From Streptacidiphilus jiangxiensis (GTDB lineage: Bacteria; Actinomycetota; Actinomycetes; Streptomycetales; Streptomycetaceae): DNA of 64,000 bases. Numbering within the stretch: position 1 is the stretch's first letter; the number at the start of each line of letters is the position of its first letter. The position numbers were made by a program, and so were the translations under genes. Below the pieces are notes generated by a model. It was not told the DNA's origin, searched no databases, and saw only the letters and a list, made by a program, of their open reading frames with translations. The DNA lies in assembly GCF_900109465.1 (NCBI RefSeq), contig NZ_FOAZ01000021.1:62001-126000 (forward strand), given 5' to 3'. This document shows, piece after piece, positions 35,015 to 43,368 of this stretch.

Positions 35015-35038
35015 GCCGGCTGCTTCGTCGCAGCCGGC
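35015..35038 (+). terminator. Hairpin after the ankyrin gene
   Basis: A perfect 9-bp stem GCCGGCTGC/GCAGCCGGC with a TTCGTC loop, 72 bp after the ankyrin stop. A plausible but weak terminator; no T-run follows. Confidence 0.4.
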
Positions 35039-35165
35039 CTCCCGGGCCGCTTCCTGGGCCGTCGGTGGGCGGCGTCGAGGCAGCGCGTCGGGGGGTGGCG
35101 GGCGCTGCGTAGACTCGACCGCGCACGTGGCAGCCGCGTGGCGGAAGAGAACAGAGGGTGTGGGC

Positions 35166-35645
35166 GTGGAGCAGATACGAGTCGTCGGGTACGCACACCC
35201 GGACGCGCGACTGCTGATGGACGAGGTGCAGCAGGAGTACGTGGTGCGCTACGGCGACGGTGACGCGACCGTCCTGGACGCGGCCGAGTTCGAGCGGCCG
35301 AACGGCATCTTCGCCGTCCTCTACGACGTCGACGGGAGCACCCCGCTCGGCACGGGCGCGTGGCGCGCCCAGGAGTCCGGCGAGATCGGGCTCGCGGACG
35401 GCGACGCGGAGCTGAAGCGCATGTACACCCGTACCTCGGCGCGGGGCCGCGGCCTGGCCCGGCGCATGCTGCGCTACCTGGAGGACGACGCCCGCCGGGC
35501 GGGTCGCAGCCGCATGATCCTGGAGACCGGCGACCAGCAGCCGGAGGCACTCGCGCTGTACGCGTCCGAGGGCTACGAGCCGATCGTCAAGTTCGGCTTC
35601 TACCGCGAGTACGACTCGGCCATCTGCCTCGGCAAGGCGCTGTGA
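35166..35645 (+). CDS. GNAT family N-acetyltransferase
   Basis: A 159-residue protein with the acetyl-CoA-binding GNAT motif A (MYTRTSARGRGLARRMLRYL) and motif B (ILETGDQQPEALALYASEGY, ending in YREYDSA). The acceptor substrate is unknown. GTG codons at 35160 and 35166 are both in frame; 35166 is preferred because AGAGGG is then at normal distance. The frame is open further 5'. Confidence 0.85.
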   Translation: MEQIRVVGYAHPDARLLMDEVQQEYVVRYGDGDATVLDAAEFERPNGIFAVLYDVDGSTPLGTGAWRAQESGEIGLADGDAELKRMYTRTSARGRGLARRMLRYLEDDARRAGRSRMILETGDQQPEALALYASEGYEPIVKFGFYREYDSAICLGKAL

Positions 35646-35735
35646 GGCCGTGAACCGGGGCGAGCCGCCCCGGGCGGCCTAACCGGAGCGGCGGCACGGC
35701 GTCCCCGACCGAAGACTGGGAGTGTCTGCGTTCCC

Positions 35736-35765
35736 ACCGGACGCCGCGTCCTCGCGGCGTCCGGT
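35736..35765 (+). terminator. Strong hairpin between the GNAT and DoxX genes
   Basis: A perfect 13-bp stem (ACCGGACGCCGCG with CGCGGCGTCCGGT) and a 4-base loop. It lies 90 bp after the GNAT stop and 41 bp before the DoxX start. It may terminate the first or lie in the leader of the second. Confidence 0.6.
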
Positions 35766-35805
35766 GCAGCCTCCCTGGGGGCTGCGCCCACGAAAGGACG
35801 GCGCC

Positions 35806-36381
35806 ATGGCCTGCCTGAACCGTAAGGACCTCGGACTGCTGGCCCTGCGCCTCGGCACCGGCGGCGTGCTGTTCGCGCACGGCGCGCAGAAGCTGTTCGG
35901 CTGGTTCGGCGGTGGCGGCCTCCAGAACACCGCGAAGGCCATGGAGTCGATGGGCTTCCGTCCCGGCGATCAGGCGGCGCTCGCCGCGGGTCTCGGCGAG
36001 GCGGGCGGCGGCGTGCTGCTCGCGCTCGGCGCGGCGACCCCGATGGCGGGCGCGGCGGCGGCCGGCGCGATGGCCGGCGCGGTCGCGGTGCACCGCCCCG
36101 GCGGCTTCTTCGCCATCAAGGGCGGCTACGAGTACCCGGCCTACCTCGGCTTCATGGCCGCGGGACTGGGCCTGTCCGGCCCCGGCCGCTACTCCTTCGA
36201 CCACGCCACCCGCCACCGCCTGGACCGCCCGGCGATGGTCGTCCTCGCCTTCGCCGCGAGCGCCGCGGCGGCGGCCACGGTCGTCAACCGCCGCGAGGCG
36301 GCTGTCGCCGCCCAGGCGGACGCCGCGACGGAGGAGGCCGAAGCCGAAGCCGAGGCCCAAGGCCCCTCCGGCTCCGCCTGA
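35806..36381 (+). CDS. DoxX family membrane protein
   Basis: A 191-residue protein with four membrane segments (about residues 12-165) and the DoxX signature LALRLGTGGVLFAHGAQKLFGWF (in part FAHGAQKLFGWFGGGG). DoxX-like proteins are often linked to thiol/redox homeostasis. The C-terminus is a Glu/Ala-rich tail. The ATG at 35806 has GAAAGGA upstream. Confidence 0.88.
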   Translation: MACLNRKDLGLLALRLGTGGVLFAHGAQKLFGWFGGGGLQNTAKAMESMGFRPGDQAALAAGLGEAGGGVLLALGAATPMAGAAAAGAMAGAVAVHRPGGFFAIKGGYEYPAYLGFMAAGLGLSGPGRYSFDHATRHRLDRPAMVVLAFAASAAAAATVVNRREAAVAAQADAATEEAEAEAEAQGPSGSA

Positions 36382-36388
36382 CCCGCCC

Positions 36389-36826
36389 CGCGCGCCCGCG
36401 CCCCACCCGCGTCGGTCCCGCTCGCCCTCCGTCCCTGCGACCGCCGCGTGCGGCCGCCTGCGCCGGGGCAGGCTCTGTGCAGCGCTCCGTGCGCCGGCGT
36501 CGGCCCGTTTGAGCTCGGTCCTGGCGACCGATGGGGGCCTCGGCCCCCAGGCTCGGCGGCCCTGCGGCCGGGCGGGGGCCGGGTGGGGTTCCGCGCGCCC
36601 GCGCCCCACCGCGTCGGTCCCGCTCGCCCTCCCTCTCGCTCTGTGCAGCGCTCCGTGCGCCGGCGTGGGCCCGTTTGCGCTCGGTCCTGGCGACCGCTGG
36701 GGGCCTCGGCCCCCTCGGAGGCCTGCGGCCGGGCGGGCGCCGGGTGGCGTTCCGCGCGCATTCGCTCCACCTGCGCCGGTCCCGCTCGCCCTCCGTCCCT
36801 GCGACCGCCGCGTGCCGGGGGCCTCG
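36389..36826 (+). repeat. Degenerate tandem repeat array, GC-rich, about 2.5 copies
   Basis: Three copies begin with CCGCGCGCCCGCGCC or a variant at 36389, 36591 and 36752 (periods of 202 and 161 bp). Copies 1 and 2 share GGTCCCGCTCGCCCTCC, TGTGCAGCGCTCCGTGCGCC, CTCGGTCCTGGCGACCG and the hairpin GGGGGCCTCGGCCCCC. Copy 1 has an insertion of about 40 bp. Copy 3 agrees with copy 1 for some 60 bp and then joins GGGGGCCTCG directly. The array fills the 541-bp gap between doxX and the thioesterase-like gene. No gene is credible here, though the lack of A/T leaves several frames open. Confidence 0.8.
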
Positions 36827-36886
36827 ATGCTGCTGCCTCGGGGACGTCGGCTGGCCCGGTTGGGGCAGGGTCTGCCGGGGAGTGCG

Positions 36887-36915
36887 TTGGCAGGATTGCT
36901 ACTCGTCGGTAATAT
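36887..36915 (+). promoter_or_regulatory. Near-consensus promoter giving a leaderless mRNA
   Basis: TTGGCA (36887-36892), a 17-bp spacer and TAATAT (36910-36915). The ATG of the thioesterase-like gene is at 36923, where the transcript would start; no Shine-Dalgarno is present. Confidence 0.75.
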
Positions 36916-36922
36916 CGGCCGC

Positions 36923-37384
36923 ATGACCCAAGCCATGCCTTCGATCGCCGAGCTGCTGCCCGCCACCGTGCCGATGGTCCGCACGCTCAACCTCGCCTTC
37001 GACGAGTGCACCGCGACCCGCGCGGTGCTGCGGATGCCGGACCAGGCGCCGTTCCACAACCACGTCGGTGGGCCGCACGCCGGTGCGATGTTCACCCTGG
37101 CCGAGTCCGCCAGCGGCGCGATCGTCCTGGCCGCCTTCGGCGACCAGCTCTCGCGTGCCGTGCCGCTCGCCGTGGACGCGCGGATCGCCTACAAGAAGCT
37201 CGCCATGGGCGAGGTCACCGCCACCGCCGAGCTCGGGCGCCCCGCCGCCGAGGTCGTCGCCGAGCTGGACGCGGGCCAGCGGCCTGAGTTCCCGGTCGAG
37301 GTGACGATCCGTCGCGCCGACGGCGAGGTCACCGGCGAGATGACGATCACCTGGACGCTGAAGCCCAACCGCCCCGCCGCATAA
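36923..37384 (+). CDS. Hotdog-fold DUF4442/PaaI-like thioesterase family protein
   Basis: A 153-residue protein. NHVGGPHAGAMFTLAESASG is the hotdog helix with the GGxHAGA motif of PaaI/YiiD-like proteins, followed by RIAYKKLAMGEVTATAEL. DUF4442 members are related to acyl-CoA thioesterases. The start is fixed by the promoter just upstream, giving a probable leaderless message. It ends convergently with the Mrr-like gene. Confidence 0.8.
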   Translation: MTQAMPSIAELLPATVPMVRTLNLAFDECTATRAVLRMPDQAPFHNHVGGPHAGAMFTLAESASGAIVLAAFGDQLSRAVPLAVDARIAYKKLAMGEVTATAELGRPAAEVVAELDAGQRPEFPVEVTIRRADGEVTGEMTITWTLKPNRPAA

Positions 37385-37415
37385 GTGAGATGACCCCCGG
37401 CGCCGATCCCCGGCG

Positions 37416-37431
37416 CCCCGGAGCCCCGGGG
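37416..37431. terminator. Weak convergent terminator
   Basis: A 6-bp stem CCCCGG/CCGGGG with a 4-base loop, followed by TTCAG, in the 48-bp space between the convergent thioesterase-like and Mrr-like genes. Confidence 0.4.
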
Positions 37432-37432
37432 T

Positions 37433-39130
37433 TCAGATCCCTTCCGTCGGGTCGTAGGTGCCCGTCGCCCAGGCCCGCAGCCTGATGCCGTCGATCAGGG
37501 TGATACCGACCTCGCCTGCGAACGAGGCCGCGGCGTCGGTGAACGTGGAGGTGGTGACGAACAGCGCCAGGTCCGCCCGGTGGACGGCGAACACGGTTCC
37601 GGCGAAGCGCTGCATGTCGGGGGACCCGACGGGTCGGCGGGGGTCGTAGCGCTTGCACTGGACGACGATCTTCGATCCGCGGGGAGTGGTGGCCACGACG
37701 TCCGCGCCGAGGTCGCCGGTCCCTCCGTTGCGTTCGGCGGCGCAGCCGTTGGCGCGCAGGAGAGCGGCTATCGCGTGCTCGAACTCGTCGGGGGCCAGGG
37801 CGGCGAAACCTGCGGCGGGGGCGTCCCGGGGCGCGGCATCGGTGATGCCGAGGGTCCGCTCCAGATCGGCCGCGACGGCCGGCAACTGCTTCTGGGCCAT
37901 CTCCATGCGGATGGTCACGAAGGTGGGGCCTTGGCGCTCGTTCTCGATCTGGAGCCGCGCGTGGAGCATCCGCAGGGTCTCCGGCAACTTCGCGTCCTCC
38001 TCGCGGCTGAACGAGCGGAAGAACGAGTCGTGCTGCGTGGCGTCCCCTGCCCGGTCGAGGGCTTCGCGGGCGAGGGCGAGACAGTCGGAGACCGTGTCGA
38101 GGCTCTCGGCACGGTACTGGGCGACGACGTCGGGCATCGTCAGGTCCAGTGGGCGGGGTTTCCAGCCGGGGGCCTTCGCCGGATGGCGGTCGAGATCGAG
38201 ACGCAGGAGTTGGACGGCCTCCAGAAGGTCGAAGTAGGCCGAGCAGGCGGTGAGTTCGGATTCGACGCCCTCGCTCCGTGCGTCCAGGACCGCGTCACGG
38301 AGGTCGAGATCGTGCTCCCAGAGGTCCTGTTGGATGTCGCCGATCGTCTCGCGGTCGACGTCGGGCCGGTCCAGACGCTCGGCGTGGCCTTCGACCCGGA
38401 ACTGCAGGAGCCGCAGCGTCCGCCAGTGGTGCGCGTCGATGCCGGACGCCGTGCGCAGCTCGAGTTCGGAGGCCTCGTAGGCGGCGTGGTGTTGCTCGAG
38501 GTGGTCGACGTCGAGGAAGGCGACAGCTGCTGCGGTCTCGGTCACAGCCGCGTGCAGGAGGCGGGCACGGTCGACGATCCCCTCGGCGTGGCGGAAGACG
38601 TTGAAGTCCTCGAGATAGCCGGGGATGGGCGTGTCCAGGCGGGGCGTCCGGTAGACCCGCAGCGCTTCGCTGACGGCGGGTGCCCAGTCGCCGTGGACGG
38701 CCCGGACGTCGGAGTCGGAGACTCGGAAGCGGTCGAAGCCCTGGGAGGGGCGAAGGAAGCGGGAGTGTGCGGCCTGCCGCTTCTCCGCGGCAATCGCGCC
38801 GCGAACCCGTTCGAGGAGGGCGGCAAAGGAGGCGAGGCGGTCCACGGCTTCCAGCGGGTCGGTGAATATCTGCGGGAAGTCGCGTAGGTCGGGGAGGATC
38901 TGGCGGGCGGCGCGCAGGGCGGGGAAGCCGCGGGTGACGGTGCAGGGCGTGTCGCCTCCCGGCACGCCCTCCTGCCAGATGGCCCACGAGGCTTGCAGCA
39001 ACTCGTCGGTCTCGTCGGACTCCTCCTCGCGCGTGAGCATGGCGTGGGCGGAGAAGAACAACGACCAGTTGCCCGGCGGAGTGGGGCGGAACAGGGACAC
39101 AGCGGGTTCTTCCTGGTGAGTACTCGTCAT
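37433..39130 (-). CDS. Mrr-like restriction endonuclease with large N-terminal domain
   Basis: A 565-residue protein. The C-terminal about 130 residues form an Mrr_cat (PD-(D/E)xK) nuclease: EFEHAIAALLRANGC, GTGDLGADVVATT (catalytic Asp about 474) and VVQCKRYD (QxK about 490), then PDMQRFAGTV. The N-terminal 430 residues are helical, Arg/Glu/Leu-rich and unrecognised. No methyltransferase gene lies nearby, so a type IV (modification-dependent) nuclease or a nuclease of another defence or stress system is likely. The ATG at 39130 has its ribosome binding site within a hairpin. Confidence 0.8.
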   Translation of the reverse strand: MTSTHQEEPAVSLFRPTPPGNWSLFFSAHAMLTREEESDETDELLQASWAIWQEGVPGGDTPCTVTRGFPALRAARQILPDLRDFPQIFTDPLEAVDRLASFAALLERVRGAIAAEKRQAAHSRFLRPSQGFDRFRVSDSDVRAVHGDWAPAVSEALRVYRTPRLDTPIPGYLEDFNVFRHAEGIVDRARLLHAAVTETAAAVAFLDVDHLEQHHAAYEASELELRTASGIDAHHWRTLRLLQFRVEGHAERLDRPDVDRETIGDIQQDLWEHDLDLRDAVLDARSEGVESELTACSAYFDLLEAVQLLRLDLDRHPAKAPGWKPRPLDLTMPDVVAQYRAESLDTVSDCLALAREALDRAGDATQHDSFFRSFSREEDAKLPETLRMLHARLQIENERQGPTFVTIRMEMAQKQLPAVAADLERTLGITDAAPRDAPAAGFAALAPDEFEHAIAALLRANGCAAERNGGTGDLGADVVATTPRGSKIVVQCKRYDPRRPVGSPDMQRFAGTVFAVHRADLALFVTTSTFTDAAASFAGEVGITLIDGIRLRAWATGTYDPTEGI

Positions 39131-39136
39131 GGAGAA

Positions 39137-39160
39137 GCCCCCGTCGCGGTGGACGGGGGC
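39137..39160 (-). promoter_or_regulatory. Hairpin covering the ribosome binding site of the Mrr-like gene
   Basis: A 9-bp stem GCCCCCGTC/GACGGGGGC with a 6-base loop lies 6 bp from the ATG. On the minus strand the GGGGGC arm is the only Shine-Dalgarno candidate, so folding would block initiation. It could equally be a terminator-like element. Confidence 0.55.
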
Positions 39161-39248
39161 GCGCCGATTTCAGCGACCGGTTTACCAGACCACCCTTCCG
39201 CCCGTGGGCGGGCGCACGATACGTGGCCGGTTGACTACGCTGTGCACC

Positions 39249-39425
39249 ATGGTCGACAACCGCATCCCGCCCCTCGTGCCGGCCCGGAAGCGCCGCCCGC
39301 CGGTCGAGGAGGAGGCCCCCGCCGCGGGGTCCGGCAGTTGGATCCTGCGGGCGGGGCACCGACGTCTCTATGTCGACCTCGGCGAGCCGCCGCTCGCCTC
39401 GGACGAGGACGAACAGCTGTCCTAG
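39249..39425 (+). CDS. Small hypothetical protein (58 residues)
   Basis: A 58-residue protein starting MVDNRIPPLVPARKRRPP, with an acidic centre (EEEAP), WILRAGHRRLYVDLGEPP and an acidic end. It is separated by 11 bp from the epoxide hydrolase start. No Shine-Dalgarno precedes the ATG; TACGCT at about 39236 could give a leaderless mRNA. I do not recognise a family. Confidence 0.5.
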   Translation: MVDNRIPPLVPARKRRPPVEEEAPAAGSGSWILRAGHRRLYVDLGEPPLASDEDEQLS

Positions 39426-39436
39426 GCTGCTGGCTT

Positions 39437-40624
39437 GTGACCTCGAACGACGCGACGATCCGTCCCTTCCGCATCGATGTTCCCGAGGAGGAGCTCGACG
39501 ACCTGCGTCGGCGCCTGGACCGGACCCGCTGGCCGGACGAACTACCGGGCGTCGGTTGGGACTACGGCGTGCCGGTGGACCACCTGCGCGAGCTGGTGCG
39601 CTACTGGCGGCACGGATACGACTGGCGCGCGGCGGAGGCGCGGCTCAATCGTTGGCCGCAGTTCCTGACCACCATCGACGGCACGACCGTGCACTTCGCC
39701 CACCTCCGCTCGCCGGAGCCCGAGGCCACGCCGCTGATCGTCACCCACGGTTGGCCGGGATCCGTCGTGGAGTTCGAGCGGATCGCCGGTCCGCTCACCG
39801 ACCCGAGGGCGCACGGCGGCGACCCGAAGGACGCGTTCCACCTGGTGCTGCCGAGCATTCCGGGCTTCGGCTTCTCCGGGCCGACCCGCGAGCCCGGGTG
39901 GGAGTACCGGCGGGTGGCCGCGGCCTTCGGGGAGTTGATGCGGCGTCTCGGCTACGAGCGCTACGGCACGCAGGGCGGCGACTGGGGCTCGGCGATCTCG
40001 CGCGAGCTCGGCCGGATCCGGCCCGACCGGGTGATCGGCGTGCACCTCAACCTCATTCCCGGCGCCGCCCAGAGCGCCGAGCCGACGCCGCAGGAACTGG
40101 AAGCACTCAGCCCGCCGGAGCGCGAACGCACCCTCGCGTCCTGGGCGCGGATGCAGGAGTGGAACCGTGACCGGCAGGGCTACGCGGACCTCCAGGCCAC
40201 TCGGCCGCAGACGCTGGCCTACGCGCTCACCGACTCGCCGGTCGGTCAGCTGGCCTGGATCGCCGAGAAGTTCGCGGAGTGGACCGATCCTGGCGACGGT
40301 CCGCGCGGGGAGGCGGTCGACCGCGACCACCTGCTCACCAATGTGATGCTGTACTGGCTCACCGGCACCGCGGGATCTTCCGCGCGCATCTACTACGAGC
40401 GGGCCCACGCCGACTACTGGGGCCTGCCGCCGGAGCCCTCGCCCACGCCCACCGCCTACGCCGCGTTCCCGCAGGAGAACTTCGTCGTGCTCCGGCACAT
40501 CGCCGAGCGCAGCAACACCATCGTCCGCTGGACGGAGTTCGACCGGGGCGGGCACTTCGCGGCCCTTGAGCAGCCCGATCTGCTGGTCGGCGACATCCGC
40601 GCGTTCTTCCGCGAGCTGCGCTGA
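39437..40624 (+). CDS. Epoxide hydrolase (EHN-domain, microsomal type)
   Basis: A 395-residue alpha/beta hydrolase that opens epoxides to diols. The N-terminal EHN domain (about residues 1-110; LDDLRRRLDRTRWPDELPG) is followed by THGWPGSVVEFERI (oxyanion HGWP), the nucleophile Asp in GGDWGS (about 182) and the catalytic His in GGHFAALEQPD (about 372). The GTG at 39437 fits the family start. The physiological substrate is unknown. Confidence 0.92.
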   Translation: MTSNDATIRPFRIDVPEEELDDLRRRLDRTRWPDELPGVGWDYGVPVDHLRELVRYWRHGYDWRAAEARLNRWPQFLTTIDGTTVHFAHLRSPEPEATPLIVTHGWPGSVVEFERIAGPLTDPRAHGGDPKDAFHLVLPSIPGFGFSGPTREPGWEYRRVAAAFGELMRRLGYERYGTQGGDWGSAISRELGRIRPDRVIGVHLNLIPGAAQSAEPTPQELEALSPPERERTLASWARMQEWNRDRQGYADLQATRPQTLAYALTDSPVGQLAWIAEKFAEWTDPGDGPRGEAVDRDHLLTNVMLYWLTGTAGSSARIYYERAHADYWGLPPEPSPTPTAYAAFPQENFVVLRHIAERSNTIVRWTEFDRGGHFAALEQPDLLVGDIRAFFRELR

Positions 40625-40962
40625 TCCGGGAGCTGCGCCGACACGGTTCGGTCGCTCACGCCCGGTCACTCGTGCGGCAGTGACGGCACCCCTGGCGGGG
40701 CGCGAACTGGGTCTCCGGCGCGCAGCGTTGCTCCAGCGCGTCCGCCAGGGCGTCCACTGGCACGTTCAGGCAGGGCGACCTGGCGGGCGGTGCCGCGGCG
40801 AGGAACTGGTTGAAGGTGAAACCAGCCGATGGCGCGGCCCGGCCTGCTCTCCGGGCGAGGGCGGACGGCGACGACGCAGTGGACCGAGCGCGGGCCCGCC
40901 GCCGGTTCGGCCGCAGGGCGACAAAGGGCGAGGAAAGGGGGCAGAGCGCTAAAATTCCCACC
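40625..40962. other. 338-bp intergenic region
   Basis: Lies between the epoxide hydrolase and the double-FHA transporter, both on the plus strand. TAAAAT (40950-40955) eight bases before the ATG of the latter is a good -10 box for a leaderless transcript. A minus-strand ORF (40656-40964) is open through the region but is not convincing. Confidence 0.5.
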
Positions 40963-43356
40963 ATGGCAGAGCGCTCGGCAGCGCCGCAGCTCCTGCTGGA
41001 GACCGACGGCGACGCGCAGCTCATGAACCCGGACCGCAGTTACCGGTTCGGGCGCGATCCGGACAGCGACGTGGTGCTCGCCGATCCGCGGGTCTCCTGG
41101 CACCACGCTGTGCTGCACACCGCACCTGACGGTCACTGGATGCTCGACGACGAGGGCAGTACCAACGGCACCTACGTCGACGGGTACCGGGTCCACCACC
41201 TCGACCTGTGGCCGGGCACGCTGCTGCGCTTCGGCGACGCCGTGGACGGCGCCTGGGCGCAGCTGGCGCCGATGCCCCCACCGGAACCGGAGCCGACGCC
41301 CGCGCCGGATCCCACCCGGGTCAACCGGCGCCCCTCCGCGCTGACGGTGCTCACCGGCTCCTACCGGCCGCCGACCCGCATCGCGCCGCTGCCGCAACGG
41401 TTGCTGCGGATCGGGCGCGCGGCCGACAACGACCTGGTCGTCGACGACCTGGTGGTCTCGCGCCACCACGCCGAGCTGCTCGCCGACCGCGTCGCGGGAA
41501 CCTACGAGATCGTCGACCTGGGCAGCCACAACGGCACCTTCGTCAACGGGCAGCCGGTGGACCGCGCGCCCGTCGGCCCGGCCGACCTGATCGGGATCGG
41601 GCACTCGCTCTTCTGCCTCGTCGGCGACGAGCTGCAGGAGTACGTCGACACCGGCGCCGTCGGCCTGGACGTCACCGACCTGACCGTGCGCGTCGGTGGC
41701 GGGCGGACGCTGCTGGACGGCGTCACCTTCCCCGTCGCCGAGAAGTGCCTGCTGGCCGTCGCCGGACCGAGCGGCGCCGGCAAGTCGACCCTGCTGAACG
41801 CGCTCACCGGGCTGCGCCCGGCTGAGCAGGGCAGCGTCCGCTACGACGGCCGCGATCTCTACCGCGACTACGCGGAGCTGCGGCAGCGCATCGGCCTCGT
41901 CCCGCAGGACGACATCCTGCACACCCAGCTCACCGTGCGCCGCGCCCTCGGCTACGCCGCCGAACTGCGCTTCCCCGGTGACACCAGCAAGGCCGAGCGG
42001 CAGGCCAGGGTCGCCGAGGTGATCACCGAGCTCGGCCTGGAGCAGCGCGCCGGCCAGGTGATCTCCTCGCTCTCCGGCGGGCAGCGCAAGCGCGTCTCGG
42101 TCGCGCTGGAGCTGCTGACCAAGCCCTCGCTGCTCTTCCTGGACGAGCCGACCTCGGGCCTGGACCCCGGCATGGACCGCTCGGTGATGCACATGCTGCG
42201 CCGCCTGGCCGACGACGGACGCACCGTCGTGGTGGTCACCCACAGCGTGCTCAGCCTGGACGTCTGCGACCGGCTGCTGCTGCTCGCCCCCGGCGGCCGG
42301 ATCGCCTTCTACGGGCCGCCCGCCGAGGCGCTGCCGTTCTTCGGCTTCCCCGACTGGCCGGACGCCTTCGAGGCCTTCGAGGACGACCGCACCCGCGACT
42401 GGGCGGGGGAGTACCGCGGCTCCGAGCCGCACCGTCGCTACATCGCCCAGGCCATGGCTCGCCCCGGCCCGCTCGGCGGTGGCAGCACCGGCCTGGCCCA
42501 GGGTGAGGCCGAGCCCGCGCTCAGCCCGCCGCCTCCGCCCGCGCAGAGCTGGGGCGCCCAGCTCGGCACGCTGGTGCGCCGCTATGCCGCCGCGCTGGCC
42601 GCCGACCGGACCTTCCTGGTCATCATGATCGCCCTGCCGTTCGTCATGGGCGCCATGGCCCACGCACTGGCCGGCAGCCGACTGGACCAGAACTCGGCAC
42701 TGAACGCCCTGCTGATCCTGTGTGTCGGCGGCGTGCTGACCGGCGCCGCCAACGCCGTGCGCGAGCTGGTGAAGGAACGGACGATCTACCAGCGTGAAAG
42801 AGCCGTCGGCCTCTCCCGCTCGGCCTACCTCTGCTCGAAGATCGTGGTGCTGGGCACGATCACCGTGGTCCAGGCGGTGGTGCTCACCATGGTCGGCCTC
42901 TTCGGCGTCCGGCTGCGTCCGCACGGCGGGCACGGTGTGCTGACCGCGCCCCTGCTGGAGATCACGCTGACGGTCGCGCTGCTGTCGTTCACCGCGATGA
43001 TGCTCGGCCTGCTGGTCTCCGCCCTGGTGCGCAAGGAGGAGGTCACCATGCCGCTGCTGGTGCTCCTCGCCATCGTCCAGGTCGTCTTCTGCGGCGCGCT
43101 GCTCAAACTCAACGGTGTGCCGGTGCTGAACCAGCTCTCCTGGCTGGTGCCCTCGCGCTGGGCGCTCGGCGCCATGGCCGGCACGATCGACCTGCACAGC
43201 GTCGTCCCCGGCACGCTGACCGCCGACCCGCTCTTCGCCCACCGCACCGGCACGTGGCTGCTGGACCTCGGCATGCTGGTCGTCCTGTCGGCGGTGCTGG
43301 CCCTGGCCATCGCCCGGCTGCTGCGGCGCCACGAGCCCGTGGTGATGCGGGGATAG
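40963..43356 (+). CDS. Double-FHA ABC transporter (ATPase-permease fusion, Rv1747-like)
   Basis: A 797-residue protein: two FHA domains (about residues 10-90 and 140-215; RFGRDPDSDVVL with STNGTYVDG, and RIGRAADNDLVV with SHNGTFVNG), then an ABC ATPase (Walker A GPSGAGKST about 267, signature LSGGQRKRV, Walker B LLFLDEPTSGLD), then about six C-terminal membrane segments. FHA domains bind phospho-threonine. The layout is that of M. tuberculosis Rv1747, a substrate of the adjacent kinase PknF. A kinase gene follows 12 bp downstream here too. Confidence 0.93.
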   Translation: MAERSAAPQLLLETDGDAQLMNPDRSYRFGRDPDSDVVLADPRVSWHHAVLHTAPDGHWMLDDEGSTNGTYVDGYRVHHLDLWPGTLLRFGDAVDGAWAQLAPMPPPEPEPTPAPDPTRVNRRPSALTVLTGSYRPPTRIAPLPQRLLRIGRAADNDLVVDDLVVSRHHAELLADRVAGTYEIVDLGSHNGTFVNGQPVDRAPVGPADLIGIGHSLFCLVGDELQEYVDTGAVGLDVTDLTVRVGGGRTLLDGVTFPVAEKCLLAVAGPSGAGKSTLLNALTGLRPAEQGSVRYDGRDLYRDYAELRQRIGLVPQDDILHTQLTVRRALGYAAELRFPGDTSKAERQARVAEVITELGLEQRAGQVISSLSGGQRKRVSVALELLTKPSLLFLDEPTSGLDPGMDRSVMHMLRRLADDGRTVVVVTHSVLSLDVCDRLLLLAPGGRIAFYGPPAEALPFFGFPDWPDAFEAFEDDRTRDWAGEYRGSEPHRRYIAQAMARPGPLGGGSTGLAQGEAEPALSPPPPPAQSWGAQLGTLVRRYAAALAADRTFLVIMIALPFVMGAMAHALAGSRLDQNSALNALLILCVGGVLTGAANAVRELVKERTIYQRERAVGLSRSAYLCSKIVVLGTITVVQAVVLTMVGLFGVRLRPHGGHGVLTAPLLEITLTVALLSFTAMMLGLLVSALVRKEEVTMPLLVLLAIVQVVFCGALLKLNGVPVLNQLSWLVPSRWALGAMAGTIDLHSVVPGTLTADPLFAHRTGTWLLDLGMLVVLSAVLALAIARLLRRHEPVVMRG

Positions 43357-43368
43357 GGGTTGTCGTTC

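Noticed and set aside
36382..36922. Several open frames through the GC-rich repeat array
   Set aside because: They exist because A/T is rare. The products are Arg/Pro/Ala repeats without homology, and no start has a ribosome binding site.
40656..40964. Minus-strand ORF of about 102 codons with a C-terminus rich in Cys and His (QGCRHCRTS)
   Set aside because: Its only start lies on the same CCATGG as the start of the opposite transporter gene, it has no ribosome binding site, and codon use is good in the second half only. It could be a small gene, but the support is too weak.
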